Below, piece by piece: positions 22,789 through 29,434 of a DNA stretch of 33,697 bases. The DNA comes from an uncultured Clostridia bacterium (lineage in GTDB: Bacteria > Bacillota > Clostridia > Oscillospirales > Acutalibacteraceae). The DNA lies in assembly GCA_904397205.1 (NCBI GenBank), contig CAJFOO010000036.1, forward strand, positions 1 to 33,697. The letters run 5' to 3'. The position numbers and the translations under genes were made by a program. Positions within the stretch are counted from its first letter, which is position 1; each line of letters starts with the position of its first letter. The notes beneath the pieces were generated by a model that saw only the letters and a list, made by a program, of their open reading frames with translations, was not told where the DNA came from and did no database searches.

Positions 22789-22817
22789 TTGCAAATAAAT
22801 CAAGAGCATGGTATAAT
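22789..22817 (+). promoter_or_regulatory. Promoter of the CNNM/CorC-like gene
   Basis: TTGCAA (22789-22794), a 17-nt spacer and perfect TATAAT (22812-22817). A small palindrome TTTGGCCAAA (22756-22765) lies 23 bp upstream. The leader of about 100 nt has a weak TCAGGA/TCCTGA hairpin. Confidence 0.75.
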
Positions 22818-22927
22818 CATTATATATCAGGATTTTGTAATTTCATATTTCCTGAGATTTTTCGCCCTTTTTTGACTAGACAAAATCCCAAAATAAAAAT
22901 TCTTTTACGGAGTGATGGATTCTTCCT

Positions 22928-24181
22928 ATGGACAGTACGCCGCTTATCTTTGTGATAGCTATTTTAATTGCCCTGTCGGCTTTCTTTTCTGCCTCTGAAA
23001 CCGCGTTTTCCAGCATGAACCGCATCCGCATGAAAAACAAGGCGGCTGAGGGCCATAAAAGGGCTAAACTCGTTTTAAAAATCAGTGAAAATTACGACAC
23101 CCTCCTCTCCACAATTCTTGTGGGGAACAATATCGTCAACATTGCCAGTTCATCCATCGCTACGGTGGTCTTCACCAGCTTTATGGGGGATATCGGCGTC
23201 ACGATTTCCACTATCGTCATGACGGTCGTCGTGCTGATTTTCGGCGAAATCTCCCCTAAAAGCATCGCCAAGGATAAAGCCGAGAGCATTGCTATCCTGC
23301 TGGCCCCGCCACTGCAGGTATGCATCTGGATTCTTACTCCTGTCAACTGGATCTTTAAGCTGTGGAAAATGCTGCTGACCAAAATCTTCAAGCTCCACCG
23401 CAACGACACCTTTACCGAAGAAGAACTCATCACCATTGTAGACGAGGTGCAGAGCGACGGCGGTATTGATCAGCACGAAGGCGCGCTGATCCGCTCCGCC
23501 ATCGAGTTCAACGACGTGGATGTGGAAGATATCCTCATCCCCCGCGTGGACGTCATTGCCATAGAAAAAAACACACCTATGCAGCAAATCCTCGATACCT
23601 TCCGGGAACAAGGCTTCTCCCGGATGCCGGTATATGACGGCGACATTGATCGCATTATCGGCCTTATCCACGAAAAGGATTTCAACCGCCTGTTTTCCAC
23701 CGGCGCCAAGGATATTTCTTCCATTATCAAAACCGCTACCATTGTAGCCAAAGGGATGAAAATCTCCAAGCTGCTGCGCCTGCTTCAATATAATAAGACC
23801 CATATGGCTGTAGTAGTGGATGAATTCGGCGGTACGGCGGGCATCGTCACGCTGGAGGACATCCTCGAAGAACTGGTCGGTGAAATCTGGGACGAATATG
23901 ACGAGGTAGTCGAAGAAATTGTACAAAACCCCGACGGTACCTATTTAGTAGCGTGCAACGCCAGCCTGGAAAAATTCAAAGAAAAATTCGGCCTGGAAAA
24001 AGAATACGACAGCTCTACTGTCAGCGGCTGGGTAATGGAAGAGTTAGGCAAAGTGCCCGAAATCGGGGATACCTTCTCCTATGGGAACCTTTCGGTTGTC
24101 GTGACCAAGGCGGAATTCCGGCGGGCCATCGAAATCCAAATTACCGTTTCGGATCCGGAAGATTCCCCGCAAACAACATAA
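22928..24181 (+). CDS. CNNM/CorC (hemolysin-family) membrane protein with CBS domains
   Basis: 417 residues: a DUF21/CNNM membrane domain (about 1-180) with SAFFSASETAFSSMNR and the GEISPKSIA motif, a CBS pair (about 200-320) with MPVYDGDIDRIIGLIHEKD and VVDEFGGTAGIVTLEDILEELVG, and a CorC/HlyC-type C-terminal domain (about 335-417). Relatives are linked to Mg2+ or Na+ transport and divalent-cation homeostasis; the old hemolysin label is misleading. The ATG at 22928 is 15 nt from GGAG; an in-frame ATT at 22919 lies 6 nt from it. It diverges from the mrp-like operon and ends at a good terminator. Confidence 0.93.
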   Translation: MDSTPLIFVIAILIALSAFFSASETAFSSMNRIRMKNKAAEGHKRAKLVLKISENYDTLLSTILVGNNIVNIASSSIATVVFTSFMGDIGVTISTIVMTVVVLIFGEISPKSIAKDKAESIAILLAPPLQVCIWILTPVNWIFKLWKMLLTKIFKLHRNDTFTEEELITIVDEVQSDGGIDQHEGALIRSAIEFNDVDVEDILIPRVDVIAIEKNTPMQQILDTFREQGFSRMPVYDGDIDRIIGLIHEKDFNRLFSTGAKDISSIIKTATIVAKGMKISKLLRLLQYNKTHMAVVVDEFGGTAGIVTLEDILEELVGEIWDEYDEVVEEIVQNPDGTYLVACNASLEKFKEKFGLEKEYDSSTVSGWVMEELGKVPEIGDTFSYGNLSVVVTKAEFRRAIEIQITVSDPEDSPQTT

Positions 24182-24225
24182 AAAAAGCCCCCTTTCCTTT
24201 CTATCGGAGAGGGGGTCCTTTTTTC
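24182..24225. terminator. Bidirectional terminator between convergent genes
   Basis: CCCCCTTTCC (24188-24197) pairs with GGAGAGGGGG (24206-24215) including one G-U pair. TCCTTTTTT follows on the plus strand and TTTTTT on the minus strand, so it can end both the CNNM-like gene and the convergent PepSY lipoprotein gene. Confidence 0.8.
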
Positions 24226-24244
24226 GCCATAAGTGGATTGCCTA

Positions 24245-25075
24245 TCAATCGTATTCTTTTTCGTAGTGGATAATCTGGCCGTTTTGGGCATTGATTTTGT
24301 AATCATACTCCAGATAACCGGAACGGAAGCTCACTTCATAGATAGTAGTACCGTATTCCGATTCCAAGCTCACTTCCATACCCACGGCATTGGAAGCGCT
24401 GATCCCTGCATGGCTGAGGGCTTTCTGCTTGGCTTCATCCGAAGAGATCAAGCCGCTCGGGGTAGGTGCGGCAGCCCCGTTGTAGTTTTCCACATCGTAG
24501 TCAAACTCCACGATGGAGCCGTTCGACGCGTCAATTTTATAGTCATACTCGTTATAGTTGGCATAAAACTCTACATCATACACCTGGCGGCCGTTTTCAT
24601 AGTCCAGATGGACGCTGATAAACGTCACATTCGAAGCGCTCAATCCCGCGTGCTTGAGGGCGGCTGCTTTGGCCTGTTCAGCAGTGATGGCTGCTGTGGC
24701 AGTAGCGCCGCCGTTATTCGCGGTAGTTTGCCCGGTTACCGCATTGGTGGCATTATTATTGGTCGACGGTGTGGTAACCGAAGGCGTATTGGCCTGCGGC
24801 GTGGCCGAAGTGGTGGTTTGCGCCCCCGCCTGAGAAGCGGAATCGGTGGAAGCGGAGGCCGCGGAAGAGGCGGAGGACGCAGCAGAATTATCTGCGGCAG
24901 CCTGGCCGCTGGACTGCGAGCCTCCCTGCAATTCGTTGAGCTGATCCTGCATTTGCTGCACCTGGTTTTGCAGGGCTGCATTCTGGTTGGCGGCATCGTT
25001 GCAGCCCGACAAGGCAAAAACGCCAGCCGCACATCCGCAGGCTAAGAGCGCCAGTATAATTCTTCTCTTGAGCAT
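24245..25075 (-). CDS. Lipoprotein with coiled coil and two PepSY domains
   Basis: 276 residues. A lipoprotein signal peptide with lipobox LSGC (Cys25) leads to a Gln/Asn-rich coiled coil (about 28-50), a low-complexity Ser/Ala/Thr/Asn linker (about 52-128) and two PepSY-like repeats (about 130-192 and 208-274), each starting with a helix of the EQAKAAALKHAG type and ending in a YDYKIDASNG-type strand. PepSY domains are often peptidase inhibitors or binding modules outside the cell; the ligand is unknown. The C-terminal 145 residues closely resemble those of the secreted protein at 27487-28686, so the two are paralogues with different N-terminal halves. AGAGGAG is 10 nt before the ATG. Confidence 0.9.
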   Translation of the reverse strand: MLKRRIILALLACGCAAGVFALSGCNDAANQNAALQNQVQQMQDQLNELQGGSQSSGQAAADNSAASSASSAASASTDSASQAGAQTTTSATPQANTPSVTTPSTNNNATNAVTGQTTANNGGATATAAITAEQAKAAALKHAGLSASNVTFISVHLDYENGRQVYDVEFYANYNEYDYKIDASNGSIVEFDYDVENYNGAAAPTPSGLISSDEAKQKALSHAGISASNAVGMEVSLESEYGTTIYEVSFRSGYLEYDYKINAQNGQIIHYEKEYD

Positions 25076-25177
25076 GGTATCGCTTCTCCTCTCAAAATCA
25101 TATTTACAAAAAAGTCTATTCTCAAAAACCTTTTACAGAATAAAGAAATCTGAATGCATATCTTTTATTATACAATT

Positions 25178-25206
25178 ATTATACAAATTTTATGAACGAA
25201 AATCAA
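25178..25206 (-). promoter_or_regulatory. Promoter of the PepSY lipoprotein gene
   Basis: On the minus strand, TTGATT (25206-25201), a 17-nt spacer and TATAAT (25183-25178). A second TATAAT lies at 25172-25167. Confidence 0.7.
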
Positions 25207-25293
25207 GCCGGTTTTCTGATTTGTTTTGCATATTACAGGGAAAATAGGAAAAAAGTCTACAAAAAGCCCCTGTTTTTTCCATCTTATCCGTGC

Positions 25294-25299
25294 TATAAT
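25294..25299 (+). promoter_or_regulatory. Possible -10 box of the 500-residue gene
   Basis: TATAAT 60 nt before the ATG; the matching -35 (TGTTTT, 17 nt upstream) is poor, so expression may be weak or need an activator. Confidence 0.4.
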
Positions 25300-25358
25300 A
25301 GAACCAGCCAACAATACGGTTGAACGGTTTGGTATAAAAACGAGGAGGGACGCCTATC

Positions 25359-26861
25359 ATGTCGTCTTATTTTGAAGCCGGACAGGATTCCATTACTTTT
25401 TTGTTCCCCGGACAGGAAGAAAATAACCAGACAATCCGCTATGCAGATCTTGGATGGTCTCCGGAACAAATCCGGTATCATGTTGCATTCCCCAGCTTTT
25501 CCCAAGCAGACTTTATCCTTTTGGCCGATCTGATCTGCTACGGTGACGACGGCCTGCCTCTGGCAGTCCTGCTGACCGGATTCCCTCTGGAGGAGGACGC
25601 TGTCGTACGGCAAATCGGCGATCTGTACGGCAACAGCCTCAAGCGGCTGACGGGCCAGCGTCCGGTAATTTTTCTTCTGACCGGCCAAACCTGCAAAGCC
25701 GTCTACAGCCTTCTGGGGGATGTCCAGCCGGCCGACCGGCCCCTCTCCAAGCAGGAGCTGGAAGACCTCGTCTCCAACTACGCTTTGCAGGAGGTTGTCA
25801 CCTTCCAGTTTCTGCAGCAGGACAAGCTGGCCGCCCAGAGTTTTTTCCGCCAGGAAACAGAGGAAAAGGAAACCAAGGAAAAAATCCAAACTGCCATTGC
25901 GGATACCCTCGCCCGTGCCCAGAAAATCGGCTATAAAAAATATCTGCGCCACTATGTCTATTCCTCGAAGGAAGACGGGCAAAAACTGCCCAAACAGCTT
26001 CTGCTGCTCTCCGCCCTTGGCCCGCAGGAATACCATAACCTGTGCCAGCAAGACTGTATTGCCGTAGCCAAAACCCTCAACGCCCGCAGTCTGGAACAAA
26101 TCCGCGACGCCTATACGGCCCGCGATCTGACCGGCCGGTCCCTGCAGGATCCTCTGCGCAAACGGCTGCTGCACTGGGCTTTTTGGTATTACGGCTGGAA
26201 CCTGGACGCCGACATTTTAATCAACCAGCAGATCCCCTGCTATCTGGATGAAAAGCTGTTTTTAGCTGCCGACTATGTGCTGCGGGATACCGACGGCAAT
26301 CCGTTGCTGGTCATCCTGTTTGATTCCCTCCATCTGGACGAGGACCGTCAGTTTGTCGCCGCTGAATTTTACGCGCGCAGCTTCAAGCACGCTACCGGCT
26401 GCTGGCCTCTGGTCCTGATCCACGGGGACGCAGGACCCCGCCTGAAAATGGGGGCCCTGACAGGCGGGTTCGAACGCGTCAGCCAAATCCTGCCCAAACG
26501 GTTCCTGCGCGCGCGGATCCGGCAGATTACCGTGATGGAACACATTGTATGGTCCCGTCTGCTGGAACGTACCGGAGAAATTTCCCCCGCTGATCCCCAG
26601 CGGCAAATCGAGGAAATCACCGCGCAAATCCTGCAAGCCTACAAAGATAACTTTGCCAGCTCCCGCTTTCTGGAAGAACAATACCAAGCCGTGGGCTCCA
26701 AGACGGATCTGCCCGAAGAGGAATTCTGGAAAACCCTGCTCGGCACCGCACAATACGAAAAGCAACGGCAACAGGATATGCAGCTGCTGCGCGCGATCTC
26801 CGCAGACAAACGGATGGCACTCAAAGCGCAGCGCAGCAAAGACGAATCTTCCGTTACATAA
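25359..26861 (+). CDS. Hypothetical protein: two degenerate HsdR-N-like (PD-(D/E)XK-like) halves
   Basis: 500 residues, soluble, no signal peptide. Two segments share one pattern: about 45-110 (ADFILLADLICYGDDGLPL...GNSLKRLTGQRPVIFLLTG) and about 295-365 (AADYVLRDTDGNPLLVIL...ARSFKHATGCWPLVLIHGD). The order ADYVL, DG-PL-V, a Tyr/Ala-rich helix and a hydrophobic strand ending in G or D resembles the nuclease domain at the N-terminus of type I restriction HsdR subunits. In both copies, however, the catalytic E-x-K position is replaced (LLTG, LFDS). A charged helical region separates and follows the halves. No HsdM, HsdS or helicase is present. GGAGG lies 10 nt before the ATG. The resemblance is by eye and the function is unknown. 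Confidence 0.75.
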   Translation: MSSYFEAGQDSITFLFPGQEENNQTIRYADLGWSPEQIRYHVAFPSFSQADFILLADLICYGDDGLPLAVLLTGFPLEEDAVVRQIGDLYGNSLKRLTGQRPVIFLLTGQTCKAVYSLLGDVQPADRPLSKQELEDLVSNYALQEVVTFQFLQQDKLAAQSFFRQETEEKETKEKIQTAIADTLARAQKIGYKKYLRHYVYSSKEDGQKLPKQLLLLSALGPQEYHNLCQQDCIAVAKTLNARSLEQIRDAYTARDLTGRSLQDPLRKRLLHWAFWYYGWNLDADILINQQIPCYLDEKLFLAADYVLRDTDGNPLLVILFDSLHLDEDRQFVAAEFYARSFKHATGCWPLVLIHGDAGPRLKMGALTGGFERVSQILPKRFLRARIRQITVMEHIVWSRLLERTGEISPADPQRQIEEITAQILQAYKDNFASSRFLEEQYQAVGSKTDLPEEEFWKTLLGTAQYEKQRQQDMQLLRAISADKRMALKAQRSKDESSVT

Positions 26862-26894
26862 TCCCCTCCCCTACCGCAAGGCAGGGGATTTTTT
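26862..26894 (+). terminator. Intrinsic terminator after the 500-residue gene
   Basis: CCCCTACC (26868-26875), loop GCAA, GGCAGGGG (26880-26887), then ATTTTTT. It overlaps the stop codon of the convergent msrB gene. Confidence 0.8.
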
Positions 26895-27345
26895 ATTCCT
26901 GCTCCTGCGGAAATAAGGACAGGTACTCGGCATACCCCTGTGCGGCCAACTCCTCTTTGGGGATGAACCGCAGCGAAGCGCTGTTGATGCAGTACCGCAG
27001 CCCGCCGCGTTCCGGCGGCCCATCCTCGAACACATGCCCCAGATGGGCGTCCCCAATTTTGCTGCGTACCTCGGTGCGCAGCATACCGTGGGAGGCGTCT
27101 TCTTTTTCTTCCAGGCGGTTGGGTGAAATCGGCCGGGAAAAACTCGGCCATCCGCAGCCCGATTCAAATTTATCCTGGGACGAAAACAACGGTTCCCCGG
27201 TCGTGATATCCACATAAATCCCTTCCCGGAATTCCTTCCAATAGGGATTCTGGAACGGCGGTTCCGTATCGTTTTCCTGTGTCACGCGGTATTGCAGCGG
27301 CGTGAGTATGCGGCGCAGTTCTTCGGCGCTGGGACGTTGATACAA
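26893..27345 (-). CDS. msrB: Peptide-methionine (R)-S-oxide reductase
   Basis: 150 residues. Repairs R-methionine sulfoxide in proteins. Visible motifs are [35 protein letters not shown] and the active-site [11 protein letters not shown]. The two CxxC zinc motifs of some MsrB proteins are absent. The start is TTG at 27345, 7 nt after GGGGGAG, giving [10 protein letters not shown]; the longer frame to 27417 adds an Arg-rich leader without a ribosome-binding site. The partner msrA lies about 1.5 kb away in a different transcript. Confidence 0.93.
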   Translation of the reverse strand: MYQRPSAEELRRILTPLQYRVTQENDTEPPFQNPYWKEFREGIYVDITTGEPLFSSQDKFESGCGWPSFSRPISPNRLEEKEDASHGMLRTEVRSKIGDAHLGHVFEDGPPERGGLRYCINSASLRFIPKEELAAQGYAEYLSLFPQEQE

Positions 27346-27432
27346 TTCCCCTCTCCCCCTTTCGGCGTTAAGCCGCCTTGACAAAAGAAGGGTAACCCGC
27401 CCCTCTAGAAAAGGCAAGCCACCCCCCTTTAC

Positions 27433-27446
27433 TTACACATGTGCAA
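27433..27446. repeat. 14-bp inverted repeat TTACACATGTGCAA
   Basis: Palindromic except for one mismatched pair, in the 141-bp gap between the PepSY gene stop and msrB. Possible operator for msrB; the only promoter-like match nearby (TTGCCT, 17 nt, TACCCT) is weak. Confidence 0.3.
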
Positions 27447-27486
27447 GCGCAAAACGGACGACGGAAAACATCCGATCTGTGCGCAA

Positions 27487-28686
27487 TTAATCGTCGTATT
27501 CTCTCTCGGCTTTGATAATGGCGCCTGTCTGGGCATTGATTTCGTAATCATACTCCATCCAGCCTCTACGGAAGCTAATCTCATAGATAGCCATGCCATA
27601 CTCATAGTCAAGTCCAACTTCCATACGGGACACGCTGGATGCGCTCAGGCCGGCATTGCTCAGGGCAATCTGCTTTGCGCGATCCTGGCTGATCAGGCCG
27701 CTTGGCGTGCTGACCTGGCCGCCGCTGTAGTTTTCAATGTCAAAGTCGTACGAAATAATCGTACCCGTAGCGGCGTCAATTTCGTAGTCATACTCATTGT
27801 AGTTGGAGTAGAATTCTACATCGTATACCCGACGGCCATTTTCGTAGTCCAGATGCGCACGGACAAACGAAACGCTCGAAGCGTTTACCTTCGCATGGTT
27901 CAGGGCAATGGTCTTGGCCTGTTCGGCAGTGATGCCGGTCGTTGTGCCGGTATTGCCCCAGTTATTGTTGCCGCCGGTGTTTCCCCAGTTGTTGTTCCAG
28001 CCGCCGTTATCGCCTACGGAAACGTAGTCCTGGCTGATAACAGAGACGGAACGGCAGGATTCACCGCCCTGCTGTACGCCGGGCTGTACGTCAAAGCGGA
28101 TGGAAGCATGGGTGCCGCCGACTTCTGCCGTAACGTATGTGGTGCCTGCGCTCAGGCCGGTCACACGGTAGGTATCCTGGGTCACCTGCTGCACGCTGGC
28201 GATGCCGCTGCGGGAAGAGGTTACCTTCACATCATTCTGGCTGATGTTGGCGCCCTCTACGGTGATGCGGACGTCATAGATATCGCCGGGGGACATTGCA
28301 TAGCTGCGGGTGTCGGTTTTGAGCAGGCGGGTGTCGTAGCTGCTTTCATTGGCCTGGCGGAAAGAAGCCACAAGGGTATTGTTGCTCGAAACGTTGCTGA
28401 AGGTGTAGGAGCTTACCGCCCCAACGCTGGTGCCGTTGACGATAACTTCGTTAATCGCATATCCGGCGTCCGGGGTAATGTTGATGGTTTGGCTGCCGCC
28501 CGGGGCAACCGAGATGGTCCCGTTGGGCGAGATGCTGCCGCCGGAAGCCGCGCCAGCAACAATCACATACGAGCCTACGGAGGTTACCGCAGAAACAGAA
28601 GGCGCCGCGGCTACCGCAGTCGTGATGGAACTTGCCAAAACCATGGCTGCAAAAATGGCAACTGCTTTTGTCTTCATTCTTTTCAT
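27487..28686 (-). CDS. Secreted protein with B-repeat-like, Ig-like and two PepSY domains
   Basis: 399 residues. A Sec signal peptide (about 1-28, ending AVAAA) is followed by a bacterial-repeat domain (about 48-110) of the type GGSISPNGTISVAPGG...TPDAGYAI, an Ig-like/BIG2-like domain (about 115-201), a Trp/Asn/Gly repeat (NNWGNTGG twice, about 231-247) and two PepSY-like domains (about 251-313, 329-397). The C-terminal part is a clear paralogue of the lipoprotein at 24245-25075. It has no lipobox or LPXTG anchor, so it is probably released or loosely wall-bound. GGAG lies 14 nt before the ATG, with an in-frame ATT nearer to it. Its ligand is unknown. Confidence 0.9.
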   Translation of the reverse strand: MKRMKTKAVAIFAAMVLASSITTAVAAAPSVSAVTSVGSYVIVAGAASGGSISPNGTISVAPGGSQTINITPDAGYAINEVIVNGTSVGAVSSYTFSNVSSNNTLVASFRQANESSYDTRLLKTDTRSYAMSPGDIYDVRITVEGANISQNDVKVTSSRSGIASVQQVTQDTYRVTGLSAGTTYVTAEVGGTHASIRFDVQPGVQQGGESCRSVSVISQDYVSVGDNGGWNNNWGNTGGNNNWGNTGTTTGITAEQAKTIALNHAKVNASSVSFVRAHLDYENGRRVYDVEFYSNYNEYDYEIDAATGTIISYDFDIENYSGGQVSTPSGLISQDRAKQIALSNAGLSASSVSRMEVGLDYEYGMAIYEISFRRGWMEYDYEINAQTGAIIKAEREYDD

Positions 28687-28733
28687 GTGTTCAATTACAA
28701 CTCCTTAAAAACTTCAAAACATAGAAAATCATC

Positions 28734-28762
28734 TTCTGGTTCGTTACGCAATTCTGGTTCGT
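28734..28762. repeat. Two 11-bp direct repeats in the 5' UTR
   Basis: TTCTGGTTCGT occurs at 28734-28744 and 28752-28762 (18-nt period), between the promoter and the ATG of the secreted PepSY gene. In the RNA it reads ACGAACCAGAA twice. Possible binding site for a protein or RNA. Confidence 0.6.
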
Positions 28763-28823
28763 CTACAAGCTATAGCCTATGAGGGTGAGATAAGAATTGT
28801 CTTCCTCTTCTCATCCTATGCAC

Positions 28824-28852
28824 ATATTACCATAAATTCCATACTTTTGCAA
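28824..28852 (-). promoter_or_regulatory. Promoter of the secreted PepSY gene
   Basis: On the minus strand, TTGCAA (28852-28847), a 17-nt spacer and TAATAT (28829-28824). It gives a leader of about 130 nt. Confidence 0.65.
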
Positions 28853-28888
28853 TAGGGAAAACGAAAAAATTTCGATTTTTTTTACGCG

Positions 28889-28910
28889 GATTTTACATAG
28901 ATTTTACATA
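28889..28910. repeat. Tandem 11-bp repeat at the msrA stop
   Basis: GATTTTACATA occurs twice without a gap. The msrA stop codon lies in one copy, so the 3' end looks locally duplicated. Confidence 0.6.
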
Positions 28911-29431
28911 ACTTCCGGGGAACCCCCCCAATTTTTTGCTTTTTGGAAAGTTTCAAAGGAAATATGACAATATCCCGCCGGGTTTTTCCACAGGTATTTC
29001 TGGTGGTATTCTTCCGCGGGGAAATAGTTTTGCAGCGGGGCGCATTCCACCTGCACGGGTTTGCCAGGATACCGCTCCTGCAACGCTCGCAGCGACGCTT
29101 CGATTTCTTCTTTTTCAGCATTGCCGGTATAATAGATCCCCGTGCGGTACTGCGGGCCGGCGTCACCCCCCTGCCGGTTGAGGGACGTGGGATCGATGGC
29201 TTCATAATACGCATCCAGCAGCGACGCAAGCGATATCTCTCCCGGATCGTACGTTACCCGCACGGTTTCCGCATAGCCGGTATCGCCCCGGCACACCTGC
29301 TCGTAAGTGGGGGGCGGCGTATGCCCGTTGGCATAGCCCACCTCGGTCTGCTTCACGCCCCGCAGCAGGGACATATAATATTCCAGGCCCCAAAAACAGC
29401 CGCCCGCCAGATAAATTTCCTTGTATGCCAT
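28904..29431 (-). CDS. msrA: Peptide-methionine (S)-S-oxide reductase
   Basis: 175 residues. Reduces S-methionine sulfoxide. The N-terminal AGGCFWGLE motif holds the catalytic Cys13, followed by VGYANG, YAETVRVTYDP and the GGDAGPQYRTGIYY segment. GAGG is 8 nt before the ATG. The start comes 3 nt after the ftsH stop, so the two are co-transcribed, coupling membrane protein quality control with oxidative repair. No clear terminator follows; the closest candidate is a short CGAAA/TTTCG hairpin with T-runs near 28865-28880. Confidence 0.95.
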   Translation of the reverse strand: MAYKEIYLAGGCFWGLEYYMSLLRGVKQTEVGYANGHTPPPTYEQVCRGDTGYAETVRVTYDPGEISLASLLDAYYEAIDPTSLNRQGGDAGPQYRTGIYYTGNAEKEEIEASLRALQERYPGKPVQVECAPLQNYFPAEEYHQKYLWKNPAGYCHISFETFQKAKNWGGSPEVM

Positions 29432-29434
29432 CCG

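Noticed and set aside
25359-26861. Functional type I restriction enzyme R subunit
   Set aside because: No helicase motifs, no catalytic E-x-K in either half, and no hsdM or hsdS nearby.
27940-28010. Repeated block suggesting a CRISPR or satellite array
   Set aside because: It encodes the Asn/Trp/Gly repeats of the secreted protein; the repeats are short, in frame and lack spacers.
27439-28782. 447-codon open frame antisense to the secreted PepSY gene
   Set aside because: Low-complexity Gly/Ala/Val product produced by the complementary strand of a repetitive gene; no start signals.
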